From Endozoicomonas acroporae (GTDB lineage: Bacteria > Pseudomonadota > Gammaproteobacteria > Pseudomonadales > Endozoicomonadaceae): DNA of 60,801 bases. The translations under genes were made by a program, and so were the position numbers. Each line of letters begins with the position of its first letter. The stretch's first letter is position 1. Positions 18,071 to 27,158 of the stretch are shown here, piece by piece. The stretch covers positions 1 to 60,801 of the forward strand of contig NZ_PJPV01000171.1 of assembly GCF_002864045.1 (NCBI RefSeq), written 5' to 3'. Under the pieces are notes generated by a model. The model did no database searches. It saw nothing but the letters and a program-made list of their open reading frames with translations, and was not told the DNA's origin.

Positions 18071-19456
18071 ATGTCTTTAGCAGTACTGACCAATATTTTC
18101 ATCATGGTAGCGTTGCTCTATCTGCTCTACCGTTTCCAGAAACACTGCCTGCCGTTCAGCTGGCAGGTATTTATTGCCCTGGGTATGGGCGTGGGTTACG
18201 GAACCTGTTTACAGCTTTTTTATGGTTACCCTTCTGAGACCCTGACCGAGTCCATCAACTGGTTCAATATTGTTGGCAATGGCTATGTCAGTCTGTTGAA
18301 GATGATTATTGTGCCCCTGGTCATGGTGTCCGTGATCTCGGCTATCCTGAAGCTGAAAGGTGCTGGCACCCTTGGCAGGATCAGCGGCTGGATTCTGACA
18401 TTGCTGATGGTCACCGTGTCTATTGCGGCCGCCATTGGTATTATTTCCGCCCTGGGTTTTGGTTTGAGTGCCGAGCCCATTACCTCCGGTGTTCGTGAAG
18501 CGGCTCGTGGGGAGCAGCTGCTAAACACGTTGACCAGCATAGAAAACCTGTCAATTCCCTCCATGCTGATCAGTCTGATCCCTGCCAACCCGTTTATGGA
18601 TATGACCGGAGCCCGCAGCACTTCCATTATCGGCGTGGTGATTTTCTCTGCTTTTATCGGTGTCGCGGCGCTGGGTCTCCATCCTGAGCAGCCTGACGAG
18701 ACCAGCCACTTTGAGCGAACCGTTAACGCTGTCCACGCCATTGTTATGCGTATCGTGACGATGGTATTGAATCTGACCCCCTTCGGTATCCTGGCCTTAA
18801 TGACCAAAGTGGTGGCAGGCAGTAACGTCACCGACATACTGCAACTGCTTCAGTTTGTTATTGCCTCTTATGCAGCGCTGATTGCCGTGTTGGTGGTTCA
18901 CCTGATCATGGTCACCATGGTGGGTGCCAACCCCATCCGGTTCATCAGGAAAACGTTGCCGGTACTGATCTTTGCCTTTACCTCCCGGAGCAGTGCGGGC
19001 ACCATGCCGCTGACCATTCAGACTTTGACGAAGGGCCTCGGGGTTTCTGAAGGCGTGGCCAACTTTGCCGCATCTTTCGGTACTACGATTGGGCAGAATG
19101 GTTGTGCGGGCATTTATCCGGCCATGCTGGCCGTGATGATTGCCCCCACCGTGGGTATTGACCCAACCAGCCTCAGCTTTATCGGCACTCTGATAGTGAC
19201 CATCGCTATCGGCTCGTTTGGCGTGGCCGGTGTGGGTGGTGGCGCAACCTTTGCGGCACTGATTGTGCTCTCGGCCCTCGGCCTTCCTGTTGAACTGGCG
19301 GGTCTGTTAATTTCCATTGAGCCAGTGATTGATATGGGCCGGACTGTCGTCAATGTCAGTGGTGCTATTACCACCGGCTTTGTCAGTGGTCGAGCCATGG
19401 GTGAGGTGGATATGGAAACCTTCAACCGCAAGGCTTCCCTTGAACTGAATCAGTGA
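18071..19456 (+). CDS. tcyP: L-cystine/dicarboxylate:cation symporter (TcyP-like)
   Basis: Inner-membrane secondary transporter of the DAACS (GltP/TcyP) family, predicted to import cystine with Na+ or H+. Seen: 461 residues with eight or so hydrophobic segments, the family signature VSLLKMIIVPLVMVSVISAI, the Ser-rich hairpin TSRSSAGTMPLTIQTL, FGTTIGQNGCAGIYPAMLA, and GVAGVGGGATFAALIVLSAL. Length and the Gly-Cys in QNGCAGIYP favour the TcyP/YdjN subgroup over glutamate carriers. It stands alone, convergent to the gene at 19481. AAAGGACC lies shortly before the ATG. Confidence 0.85.
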   Translation: MSLAVLTNIFIMVALLYLLYRFQKHCLPFSWQVFIALGMGVGYGTCLQLFYGYPSETLTESINWFNIVGNGYVSLLKMIIVPLVMVSVISAILKLKGAGTLGRISGWILTLLMVTVSIAAAIGIISALGFGLSAEPITSGVREAARGEQLLNTLTSIENLSIPSMLISLIPANPFMDMTGARSTSIIGVVIFSAFIGVAALGLHPEQPDETSHFERTVNAVHAIVMRIVTMVLNLTPFGILALMTKVVAGSNVTDILQLLQFVIASYAALIAVLVVHLIMVTMVGANPIRFIRKTLPVLIFAFTSRSSAGTMPLTIQTLTKGLGVSEGVANFAASFGTTIGQNGCAGIYPAMLAVMIAPTVGIDPTSLSFIGTLIVTIAIGSFGVAGVGGGATFAALIVLSALGLPVELAGLLISIEPVIDMGRTVVNVSGAITTGFVSGRAMGEVDMETFNRKASLELNQ

Positions 19457-19480
19457 ATGCTGTGGATTTTTTTCCAGGAG

Positions 19481-21043
19481 TCAATCCGGTGCCCCCGCCG
19501 GGTTATCCGGATGATTTGCCAATATCTTATTCAATGTTGACTTTATGCTATTCAGTGGCCTGCTGACAAAACCATTGCCATTATCAAACATGTGTAACGT
19601 CCTCTCTTCAAAGGTATTACCTTCTATTGCTCTTGGCAGAGCATCAATGGATTTTTTGTATTCACTGATAATGCCCCGTCCTTCTTTCTCTATAGTTTCA
19701 ATCAGAAAGATGAACTGCTCTATAACGTCCAAATGACCGGGGTCTACAAGGGAGTAATTAACCTCGGGACATAACCTGCCATCGATCCTCTTTTTTGAAT
19801 CGTATTCAGCCAGACCAGAAGACTCATACTCTTTCTCGATCAACCGAACCGCCACATTATAATTTGTGCAGGACTTTAACAAATCAAAATTCCCTTTATT
19901 TTTTTGCATAATCGTGTGATCAGCTATTTTTCTGTGAATCTCCCGCTTTCCTGTAGTGTATTTTTCTGTTTTTATCATTTCCATCAGTCTCGATGTCAAA
20001 TTGCGGAAATAAAAAACAATCCCGTGATAGCAATCTTGGGGCAGTGTTGATTTGCCTTTCTGATTTATGCTGTCAATAGATGCTTTATCACTCTCTTTAA
20101 AAGAGAGTGATTCATAGATTTCAACACTACTCATGGATTTTTTAATTTTCCCACGAAGGCATTGGTCAATGTGCCTCTCGATATTGATCAGCAGTTCCAC
20201 GGCTTCACAAATACGCTCGAAGGCACTCATATTATTTTCGATCCAGAGAACAAATTTTGGACTTAATTGAGTGCTCGAACCGGAAAAAAGATTCTTGCGA
20301 TGACCATCAGCATCGACCCAGGCCATCCAAAGGGCAAAGTTTTTCAACATAAAAATTTCAATATGCGTCCTTAACGATGGGTTAAACTCATATTTATTTT
20401 TATACCAGTCAGGTGCTTTATCCGGATCATAAGTAACAAGCTTACTAATTATTACCTCGGATACGGAGCCATTACATGGACGACGGATCTTTTCCGCTAT
20501 CTCACGGATCACCTGACCATTGGTAAATCGATAGGTCTTCTGGTCAGATTTTAAGAGACTGCCCGTGGCTGAATTCAGAGACCTGTTGTCAGATGTCGAA
20601 GAATAGCGAGACCTTCTGTCAGTAGAGGACCTTCTTTCAAGAGTAGACGTTGTTCCTATCGAGCCTGAACCGTTAAAGGATCTGTCACTGATGCTCGTAT
20701 CCGAAGTAAAATCTCCACCGCCAATGTCTTCAGCCCCATTAACTGATGACTGGTTCGTGGGTAAACTTTGAAATCTGATGTTGAAAGATTTTCTGCTATC
20801 TTCGTCGTTCAGAGAGGTGAAATTCAAGGCAGGTTGAATCTTCACGACTATCCTTCCCCTTTCCAGGGAAATTTTATTATCAGGCAGGCTACCAGTGAAT
20901 GTTACCACTTCCTCTCTACGGCTAACGTCATAGGGACCCATAGATCCAGAACTTGCGGAATCAGCATTTGTTTGAGTTGATTTATGAACAGGAGTTCGTC
21001 CTGAGAGATCGACCGATTCAGTTTGATTGATGACCGCATCCAT
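19481..21043 (-). CDS. Unknown protein, paralogue A of a tandem pair
   Basis: Not recognised. Seen: 520 residues. A conserved N-terminus (VDLSGRTPVHKSTQT, MGPYDVSR) and a predicted small beta domain (EEVVTFTGSLPDNKISLERG) precede a Ser/Thr/Arg-rich linker (about residues 120-175). A helical C-terminal domain ends in FEERTLHMFDNG and IKSTLNKILANH. The gene 41 bp upstream encodes a full-length paralogue with the same architecture and nearly the same leader (AAGGAGA then AAATCATT before ATG), so this is a recent tandem duplication. No signal peptide or membrane helix. An effector-like role is plausible only from genome context. Confidence 0.65.
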   Translation of the reverse strand: MDAVINQTESVDLSGRTPVHKSTQTNADSASSGSMGPYDVSRREEVVTFTGSLPDNKISLERGRIVVKIQPALNFTSLNDEDSRKSFNIRFQSLPTNQSSVNGAEDIGGGDFTSDTSISDRSFNGSGSIGTTSTLERRSSTDRRSRYSSTSDNRSLNSATGSLLKSDQKTYRFTNGQVIREIAEKIRRPCNGSVSEVIISKLVTYDPDKAPDWYKNKYEFNPSLRTHIEIFMLKNFALWMAWVDADGHRKNLFSGSSTQLSPKFVLWIENNMSAFERICEAVELLINIERHIDQCLRGKIKKSMSSVEIYESLSFKESDKASIDSINQKGKSTLPQDCYHGIVFYFRNLTSRLMEMIKTEKYTTGKREIHRKIADHTIMQKNKGNFDLLKSCTNYNVAVRLIEKEYESSGLAEYDSKKRIDGRLCPEVNYSLVDPGHLDVIEQFIFLIETIEKEGRGIISEYKKSIDALPRAIEGNTFEERTLHMFDNGNGFVSRPLNSIKSTLNKILANHPDNPAGAPD

Positions 21044-21083
21044 AAATGATTTGCGTCTCCTTGAGCAGCAGGAACCAACCCGG

Positions 21084-22796
21084 CTAATCTGTCAGGCTGA
21101 CTGAATGATTTTTCAATACGGTAGTCAATGTTGACTTTATGTCCTGTAATGGCTTACTGGCAATACCATTATCAAACATATGTAACACCCTTTCCTCAAA
21201 GCTCTTACCTTTTACCGCTCTTGGCAGGGTATCAATACAGGTTTTGTAGTTACTGAGAATGGCTCTGGCTTCTTCCTCCAGGGCTTCAATCAGGACGAGT
21301 AACTGCTTTATAACATCCAGGTCTCCGGGTTCAACCTCGACGTCCAACGGTTCATCGGCCCTCCTTTCTGAATCGTATTGAGCCAAAACAGTCAGTTCAT
21401 ATTCTCTCTTGATCAACCTGACCGCCAAATTATAATTTACGCAGGCATTTAACAAATCGAAATTCCCTCTCTTTTTTTCCAGAATCGTATGGTCGGCTAT
21501 TTTTCTGGCAATCGATGCCTCGTCTCTCTTATATTTTTTCGATTGTATCGCAAGCTCTAATTTCGAGATGAAGTTGCTGAAATAGAAAAAAATGGCAGAA
21601 GAGCAATCAGATAACAGTTGTGCATCTCCACTTCGACTTTTGCTTTTGATGGATGCTTTATTGCTTTGTTTAAAAGACAGCGTTTCATAAAGCGTAACAC
21701 GATCTATGGGATTAGTTCTGCTTGACCCACGAAAGCATCGGTCAACCTGACTTTCGATACTGGTAAGCAGATTCGCAGCTTCACAAATACACTCGAAGAC
21801 ATTGGTATTATTTTCAAACCAGAATACAAATTTTGAACTCAAAGGATAACTCGAAAGATCAGCCGGACCTGTAAAAAGATTCATGCCTTTACCATTCGCA
21901 TCACGCCAGCCCATACCATTGGCAGCGCTTTTCAAGATGAAACTTTCAACAGTAGTAATCAAAGACCTTATATGCGTGTATTTACTTTTGTACCAGGTAG
22001 GTACGGTGCTTGGATCATAAGTGATAAGCCTGTTAAATATTATCCTGGATAAAGGGGCTTTACGCCGACCCGGGACACTTATCATGTCAGCGATCTCACA
22101 AATCTTCTGGCCATGTTTGAATAGAGCGTTACTGGCAGAATTCAAAGAACTGCTGTTAGAGTCCATAGAATAGCAAGACTCTCTGCCAAGAGACGCCATT
22201 TTATCAAGAGAAGACGATGTTACTGTCAAAGCTGAACCGGGAACAAACCCTTCAGTGACGCTTGTATCCGAAGATACCGAGTCCTCCCTCATTGCTGGCA
22301 GGGCTGATTGCCTGGTAATGCTCTGAACATGAGTTGCTGAATGACTATCAATACCGGAGTCTCCAGAACTGTGAGATCCGGAAGCTGTATTCACTGGTAA
22401 TGACTCACTGTTGTCCACATATGCACATTCAACATAGTAATCCCAGTCAAGGTCTTCTCTGCCACCATCTTCTGCTTCTGTCAGGTTTGTGTATGTCTGA
22501 TTCACGGGTAAGCTGCGAAATCTGATGCTGAAACTTGTGCCATTGGCCTCTTCGTTCTGGGCGGTAACATTCAAAGTTGGATAAATCTTCACGACGACTC
22601 TGCCCTTTTCTACCGTAATTTTCTTATCAGGCAGACAACCGGTAAACATTACCACTTCATCAACATCTACACGACTGACGTCATAAGGCCCCAAGGATCC
22701 GGACGTTCCTGCATCAGGCTCCGTTTGAGTTGATTTATGAACAGGCGTTTGGCCAGAAAGATCGGGTGATTGAGTGTAATTGACAACCGTATCCAT
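21084..22796 (-). CDS. Unknown protein, paralogue B of a tandem pair
   Basis: Not recognised. Seen: 570 residues from the ATG at 22796; ten extra upstream codons are open, but the shared leader with paralogue A (AAGGTGA, then GATCATT before ATG) places the start here. It has the same blocks: PDLSGQTPVHKSTQT, LGPYDVSR, VVMFTGCLPDKKITVEKG and a C-terminal FEERVLHMFDNG. Its linker is about 70 residues longer, rich in Ser/Asp/Glu and with SSGDSGIDSHS-like stretches. Divergence of the linker with conservation of the ends suggests the termini carry the function. Both genes are on the minus strand and probably form one transcript. Confidence 0.65.
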   Translation of the reverse strand: MDTVVNYTQSPDLSGQTPVHKSTQTEPDAGTSGSLGPYDVSRVDVDEVVMFTGCLPDKKITVEKGRVVVKIYPTLNVTAQNEEANGTSFSIRFRSLPVNQTYTNLTEAEDGGREDLDWDYYVECAYVDNSESLPVNTASGSHSSGDSGIDSHSATHVQSITRQSALPAMREDSVSSDTSVTEGFVPGSALTVTSSSLDKMASLGRESCYSMDSNSSSLNSASNALFKHGQKICEIADMISVPGRRKAPLSRIIFNRLITYDPSTVPTWYKSKYTHIRSLITTVESFILKSAANGMGWRDANGKGMNLFTGPADLSSYPLSSKFVFWFENNTNVFECICEAANLLTSIESQVDRCFRGSSRTNPIDRVTLYETLSFKQSNKASIKSKSRSGDAQLLSDCSSAIFFYFSNFISKLELAIQSKKYKRDEASIARKIADHTILEKKRGNFDLLNACVNYNLAVRLIKREYELTVLAQYDSERRADEPLDVEVEPGDLDVIKQLLVLIEALEEEARAILSNYKTCIDTLPRAVKGKSFEERVLHMFDNGIASKPLQDIKSTLTTVLKNHSVSLTD

Positions 22797-22900
22797 AATG
22801 ATCTGCTTCACCTTGACTGTCAGCATTCAAGTGGATTTTTGACTGCAAAGCATAACGTCTGCCGGATAATCTGCAGAAATTCTTTGTTTATTTTTGTTAA

Positions 22901-22920
22901 ATCGGGTTGATCAACCCGAT
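22901..22920. promoter_or_regulatory. Perfect 20-bp palindrome in the divergent region 22797-23114
   Basis: ATCGGGTTGATCAACCCGAT is perfectly self-complementary and lies between the divergent unknown gene pair and the DASS transporter. It could be an operator or the hairpin of a short terminator. No neighbouring regulator gene gives a clue. The rest of this 318-bp gap shows no gene. Confidence 0.35.
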
Positions 22921-23114
22921 AGCAGGAAAATTTTCCAAATCACCCGGCAGCCCCCCCGGGGCATGGCCTAAAAGTTCTTTCCGGTTGTTCTGGGATAAAG
23001 TGGGTGTCAGATTGGTAAATCCCAAAACCGCGCAACCATCAACGGGAAGTAACAGGTGAACAGCCCCCTCATTGACACAGATCAATATCTGCATACCCAA
23101 AAATAAAACACACT

Positions 23115-24605
23115 ATGCGTATAAGCCGTAATGGATCTGATACTGTGACTAAAAAAAATACCGCCTTTAAACGATCTTCGCCGGGTGCGCTCTATTGGCT
23201 CTCCCTGTTTGCGGGGCCACTGGTCTTACTACTCACGCTGGTCATACCACCACCTTCCGGTATGGAGCAACCTGCCTGGTATATGGTGGGTGTGGCAACC
23301 ATGATGGCGATCTGGTGGGTATCGGAGGTAGTGCCCATCCCTGTGACCTCATTATTGCCAATGATACTGGTGCCACTGCTGGGCATCGCCAGCATCAAGG
23401 AAGTGACGGCACCCTATGCACACCCAACCATCTATCTGTTCTTTGGCGGTTTTATGCTGGGTATGGCCATGGAGCGCTGGAATCTCCATAAACGGATTGC
23501 CCTGCACATCATGCTGAAAACCGGTGTGCGACCTGACCGCCAGATTGCCGGCTTTATGATTGCCACGGCCTTTTTGAGTATGTGGGTGTCCAATACCGCC
23601 ACCAGTGTGATGATGCTGCCGATTGGTCTGTCCGTTGCCTCCATGGTAAGCGGCAATAATGAAGGTGAAAACAGTGCATTTGCCAAAGCGTTACTGCTGG
23701 CCATCGCTTACAGTGCCAGTATTGGTGGACTGGCAACCTTGATCGGTACCCCTCCCAATGCCCTGCTGGCCGCCTTCCTGTCTGAAAACTACAACATGGA
23801 AATTGGCTTTGCCCAGTGGATGATGGTGGGCCTGCCCATGAGCCTGTTGATGTTGTTGATTGCCTGGGTCTGGCTGACCCGCTTGGGTTTCAAACTGTCC
23901 ACTGAAGAGAACCCTGAGGCCAGAACGGTATTTCGTGAGCAGCTGAAAGTACTGGGCCCAATGAGTCGTGGCGAAACAACGGTTGCCATTATCTTTGCCA
24001 TCACCGCCATTTCCTGGATTACGAGACCTTACCTGAAGGCGTTTATTCCCGGTCTTTCTGACACCATTATTGCCATTGCCGCGACCATCAGCCTGTTCAT
24101 CATTCCGGTGAAACACGATAAGCGTGTTTATGTCATGTCCTGGGAAAAGGCCCGGGAAATCCCCTGGGGTGTTCTGCTGCTGTTTGGTGGTGGTCTGACT
24201 CTGGCAGCGCAGATCAAAAATACCGGTCTGGCCGGCTGGGTGGCCGAAGCCATGACGATTGCCAACGGTCTGCCGGTGCTGCTGGTCGTTGCTTTCGTGG
24301 TGACCGTTATCACCTTCCTGACCGAACTGACCAGCAACACCGCAACGGCTGCCGGCTTCCTGCCATTGATGGGTGCCCTGGGTGTGACGCTGGGCATTGA
24401 CCCGGTGATGCTGGCAGCACCGGCGGCCCTTGCCTGCAGCTTTGCCTTTATGATGCCCGTAGCGACTCCGCCAAACGCCGTGGTGTTTGGCTCAGGAAAA
24501 CTGGCAATAACCGATATGATGAAGGCTGGCTTTGCCCTGAATATTATGGGTATTTTGCTGGTGACACTGGTGGGTTATTTTCTGATTGGTGCCAGCCTGG
24601 CCTGA
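23115..24605 (+). CDS. DASS-family sodium:anion (dicarboxylate-type) symporter
   Basis: Inner-membrane carrier of the SLC13/DASS group, predicted to take up C4-dicarboxylates or a similar anion with Na+. Seen: 496 residues and about eleven hydrophobic segments. The two signature motifs are present: FLSMWVSNTATSVMMLPI (first SNT) and FLTELTSNTATAAGFLPL (second SNT). The family C-terminal block MPVATPPNAVVFGSG is also present. A short cytoplasmic N-terminus of about 30 residues precedes the first helix. Substrate cannot be fixed from sequence; sulfate-type members usually have extra TrkA_C domains, absent here. A stem-loop at 24661-24682 follows the gene. Confidence 0.9.
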   Translation: MRISRNGSDTVTKKNTAFKRSSPGALYWLSLFAGPLVLLLTLVIPPPSGMEQPAWYMVGVATMMAIWWVSEVVPIPVTSLLPMILVPLLGIASIKEVTAPYAHPTIYLFFGGFMLGMAMERWNLHKRIALHIMLKTGVRPDRQIAGFMIATAFLSMWVSNTATSVMMLPIGLSVASMVSGNNEGENSAFAKALLLAIAYSASIGGLATLIGTPPNALLAAFLSENYNMEIGFAQWMMVGLPMSLLMLLIAWVWLTRLGFKLSTEENPEARTVFREQLKVLGPMSRGETTVAIIFAITAISWITRPYLKAFIPGLSDTIIAIAATISLFIIPVKHDKRVYVMSWEKAREIPWGVLLLFGGGLTLAAQIKNTGLAGWVAEAMTIANGLPVLLVVAFVVTVITFLTELTSNTATAAGFLPLMGALGVTLGIDPVMLAAPAALACSFAFMMPVATPPNAVVFGSGKLAITDMMKAGFALNIMGILLVTLVGYFLIGASLA

Positions 24606-24660
24606 ATCGACTGTCGGATTTAACACCGACCCGCCGTTCAATTCCGACAAAATCCAATGA

Positions 24661-24682
24661 GGCTGTCTGGGAATAGACAGCC
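24661..24682 (+). terminator. Stem-loop after the DASS transporter
   Basis: Arms GGCTGTCT and AGACAGCC with a six-base loop, 56 bp after the stop codon. There is no T tract, so it is a weak candidate terminator. Confidence 0.35.
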
Positions 24683-24787
24683 GCTGCTGCGGTAACAGTA
24701 AATTCCGGGCAGCCTCCAAGTGAACGGCTTTCAATCCGAGTTGTCCAATGCTTGAAGTCAGTTACTTTTTTGCAAGGAACGACAGCA

Positions 24788-25990
24788 ATGCAAGCATCAG
24801 CCTCCCAAAGCAGTGATTCGAAAACAGCTCATGGTTTACCATTGCCCACATCAGAAGCCGCCCAGTCAAACCGTCCCAAAAGTATTGACGCTCCGTGCTG
24901 GCGTGGCTTTTCGACCAGGGTTGAGGATATCGCAGAAAATGACCGGTTTCTCAACCATGTCGTTGCGGCAACTCGCAATGAAGTGGTAGGAAACAGCCAT
25001 CTTGTCACGGATTTTGGCATACATTATCCCAGCCTGAATCCAATCGATCTGGTAAGGATGACATTGCATCGCGGTTCTTTTGTTACCGGGCAAGTGAAAA
25101 AAATGAATTTGGGCTACCAGTGTTTACAGGAAATATTTCGACAAAACCATGATCTATCCAACATCAGAACTAGCGATATATATTTCAAGTTCTCTTCAAA
25201 AAACGGTTTTGGTGATTGTGGCCCCCAAGTTTATCAGTGCCGGAAAAACTTGTTAAAAGCAGGTGTTCCCGCTGATATTATCTGGGTGCTGCAATTTGCT
25301 AACAGACGCAACAGCGATACTCCACATGATGGACATTGTATGCTGCTAATTGCCGATAACCAGTCTATGGAGCGGTTGTTTGATCAAATGAATATCGTTA
25401 CCGCTAAATACGGTGTTGAATATAAAAATCGACCTGGAATTGCCATGGATGTTGCGGATTTTTTTTTCTTGTTACAGGAAAAACTACCAAATTTGATTTT
25501 TGTCGATCCTTTTAATGATCGGATCATTCCGGGTAATGGGTTAAATACAACCCCTGTAGAAATTTTTCTCAACTTTGGGTTACGCGGAAACTACTCTGTT
25601 TCTTTTACAGGGAGTAATGATTACCTCCCGATTTCAGATGATGAGCTTGAATTTTTTGAGCAGAAAATCAAGGGTGATAAGGAAGCGGTAAAAGCTATGC
25701 AGGATATTAAAATGGTAGTACATAATATTAAGTTAATCGGTTTAATCGACGCCTCAGAGATTGCTTTACGACTTAAACAAAAGATAACCGTTAGTATCGG
25801 CAAGTCAGAATTTGGCCTCGCTTTTCGTCAATGCGCTTATTATAAAGCCAACAGCGTATTCGATTACTTGTATGATCATGCAGGCGAGCTGGATTTTGAT
25901 CTTAATTCATCCGGAAATTCTGGCAATACTGCACTGGATTACGCCAAAAAAGCGGGTAATTCCCATGTCATAGCCCGGCTAGGAGGCTGA
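24788..25990 (+). CDS. Predicted Cys/His/Asp-type protein with C-terminal ankyrin unit, end altered by insertion
   Basis: No family recognised. Seen: 400 residues from the ATG at 24788, with AAGGA nine bases upstream; an earlier TTG at 24752 is less likely. The spaced motifs FGDCGPQVYQ (Cys144), DGHCMLLI (His183) and IFVDPFND (Asp240) follow the order and spacing of a papain-like or transglutaminase-like Cys-His-Asp triad. This is inference without a database match. The C-terminus has one ankyrin-like unit (SGNTALDYAKKAGNSHVIARL). The last codons, including the TGA stop, lie in the palindromic element at 25982-26143. Removing the element with one TA extends the protein from ARL through EALKTACSGST to a new TGA, so the original was about nine residues longer. 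Function may survive this small change. Confidence 0.6.
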   Translation: MQASASQSSDSKTAHGLPLPTSEAAQSNRPKSIDAPCWRGFSTRVEDIAENDRFLNHVVAATRNEVVGNSHLVTDFGIHYPSLNPIDLVRMTLHRGSFVTGQVKKMNLGYQCLQEIFRQNHDLSNIRTSDIYFKFSSKNGFGDCGPQVYQCRKNLLKAGVPADIIWVLQFANRRNSDTPHDGHCMLLIADNQSMERLFDQMNIVTAKYGVEYKNRPGIAMDVADFFFLLQEKLPNLIFVDPFNDRIIPGNGLNTTPVEIFLNFGLRGNYSVSFTGSNDYLPISDDELEFFEQKIKGDKEAVKAMQDIKMVVHNIKLIGLIDASEIALRLKQKITVSIGKSEFGLAFRQCAYYKANSVFDYLYDHAGELDFDLNSSGNSGNTALDYAKKAGNSHVIARLGG

Positions 25991-26143
25991 CCGAGAATAG
26001 CGCCCGTAGCGAGGATGGCAGAAAATTGAGGATAAAAAGTCGAAAATTTTTAGTGAATAGTGGTTCTATTTGCTAAAAATTTTCGACTTTTTAGACCAAT
26101 TTGCTGCCACCGCAGTAGGGCAGTCTATTCTCGGTCAGCCTCC
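25982..26143. mobile_element. 162-bp palindromic MITE-like element, family B
   Basis: Inverted terminal repeats GGAGGCTGACCGAGAATAG, perfect at both ends, with further complementary blocks inside (TCGAAAATTTTTAG and CTAAAAATTTTCGA) around a short centre. TA is duplicated at 25980-25981 and 26144-26145. No coding capacity. Partial copies occur at 56494-56553 and 46161-46185. The mobilising transposase is not in this window. Confidence 0.75.
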
Positions 26144-26210
26144 TAGAAGCATTAAAAACTGCCTGTTCCGGATCAACCTGAATCAAATTCACCATCCGGA
26201 ATTCTTGCAT

Positions 26211-27158
26211 TCAGTCGTCTTTCTTCTTCGCCCTTGGGTGAGCCTTATCATACACCGTGGCCAGATGCTGAAAATCCAGATGGGTATAGATTTGTGTGGT
26301 GGAGATATCGCTGTGCCCCAGCAGTTCCTGAATTGAGCGCAGGTCACCGCTGGATTCCAGCAGGTGGCTGGCAAACGAGTGCCTCAGCATGTGGGGATGA
26401 ACCCCCACCGGCATGCCCGCTTCCCGGGCAAATTCCCTGATACGGTTCTGAATCTGTCGGGTACTGATGCGCCTGCCCAACTTTGACAGAAACAGGGCGC
26501 TACCACTCTCACCCCGAACCAACTGTTCCCGAAAAGTGAGCCAGTGTTGAATTGCCTGCCGGGCTTTGCTGCCCACCGGGATCATCCGCTCTTTGCTGCG
26601 TTTCCCAAGCACTTTCACTTGGGAAAACCCATTGGAAAAGCTGTCCAGGTTCAGTGCCGCCAGCTCGGCCAGACGCAAACCTGACGAGTAGAAGAGCTCC
26701 AGGATGGCCAGATCGCGGCACTTCAGCGGATCACCCTCCGCCTGACCATGGGGGTCATCCAACAGATGATTGACCTGGTCGGCATCCAGCGTCACCGGCA
26801 GCGGTCGGCCGGTTTTCGGTGCCCGGAGCCGTTGCGCCGGGTTATTGGTTACTTCACCCCGGGTTAACAGGTAGTGATAAAAACGACGAAGTGATGAGAT
26901 CAGCCGCTGCAGGCTGCGACTGGATAACCCCTCTTCGTGCCAGAGTCCCAGCCATTGCTTTAACTGCTTCTCGCTAATCGTTGCCCACCCCTGAATATCA
27001 CTGGCGGTAGCCTGCTGCATCACACGGGCAAGATCACGCTGATAGGCCGACAGCGTATGGGGTGAGTGCTGCTTTTCATAGCGGAGGTAATCCAGAAAAG
27101 CCGCTATTGATGGCTGCAGGCTGTTATTAACCGGAGAATCGGAAGAAGAGTGACTCAT
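26211..27158 (-). CDS. xerC: Site-specific tyrosine recombinase XerC
   Basis: Acts with XerD at dif to resolve chromosome dimers. Seen: 315 residues with an N-terminal SAM-like core-binding domain and a C-terminal catalytic domain. The domain carries the expected Arg in SSGLRLAELAAL, Lys in LGKRSKERMIPVG, His-x-x-Arg in HPHMLRHSFASHLL, His in LLGHSDISTTQ and the nucleophilic Tyr in IYTHLD. Its start overlaps the end of the DUF484 gene by four bases. The order xerC after DUF484, dapF and lysA is the standard gammaproteobacterial arrangement, which separates it from xerD or integron integrases. Confidence 0.95.
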   Translation of the reverse strand: MSHSSSDSPVNNSLQPSIAAFLDYLRYEKQHSPHTLSAYQRDLARVMQQATASDIQGWATISEKQLKQWLGLWHEEGLSSRSLQRLISSLRRFYHYLLTRGEVTNNPAQRLRAPKTGRPLPVTLDADQVNHLLDDPHGQAEGDPLKCRDLAILELFYSSGLRLAELAALNLDSFSNGFSQVKVLGKRSKERMIPVGSKARQAIQHWLTFREQLVRGESGSALFLSKLGRRISTRQIQNRIREFAREAGMPVGVHPHMLRHSFASHLLESSGDLRSIQELLGHSDISTTQIYTHLDFQHLATVYDKAHPRAKKKDD

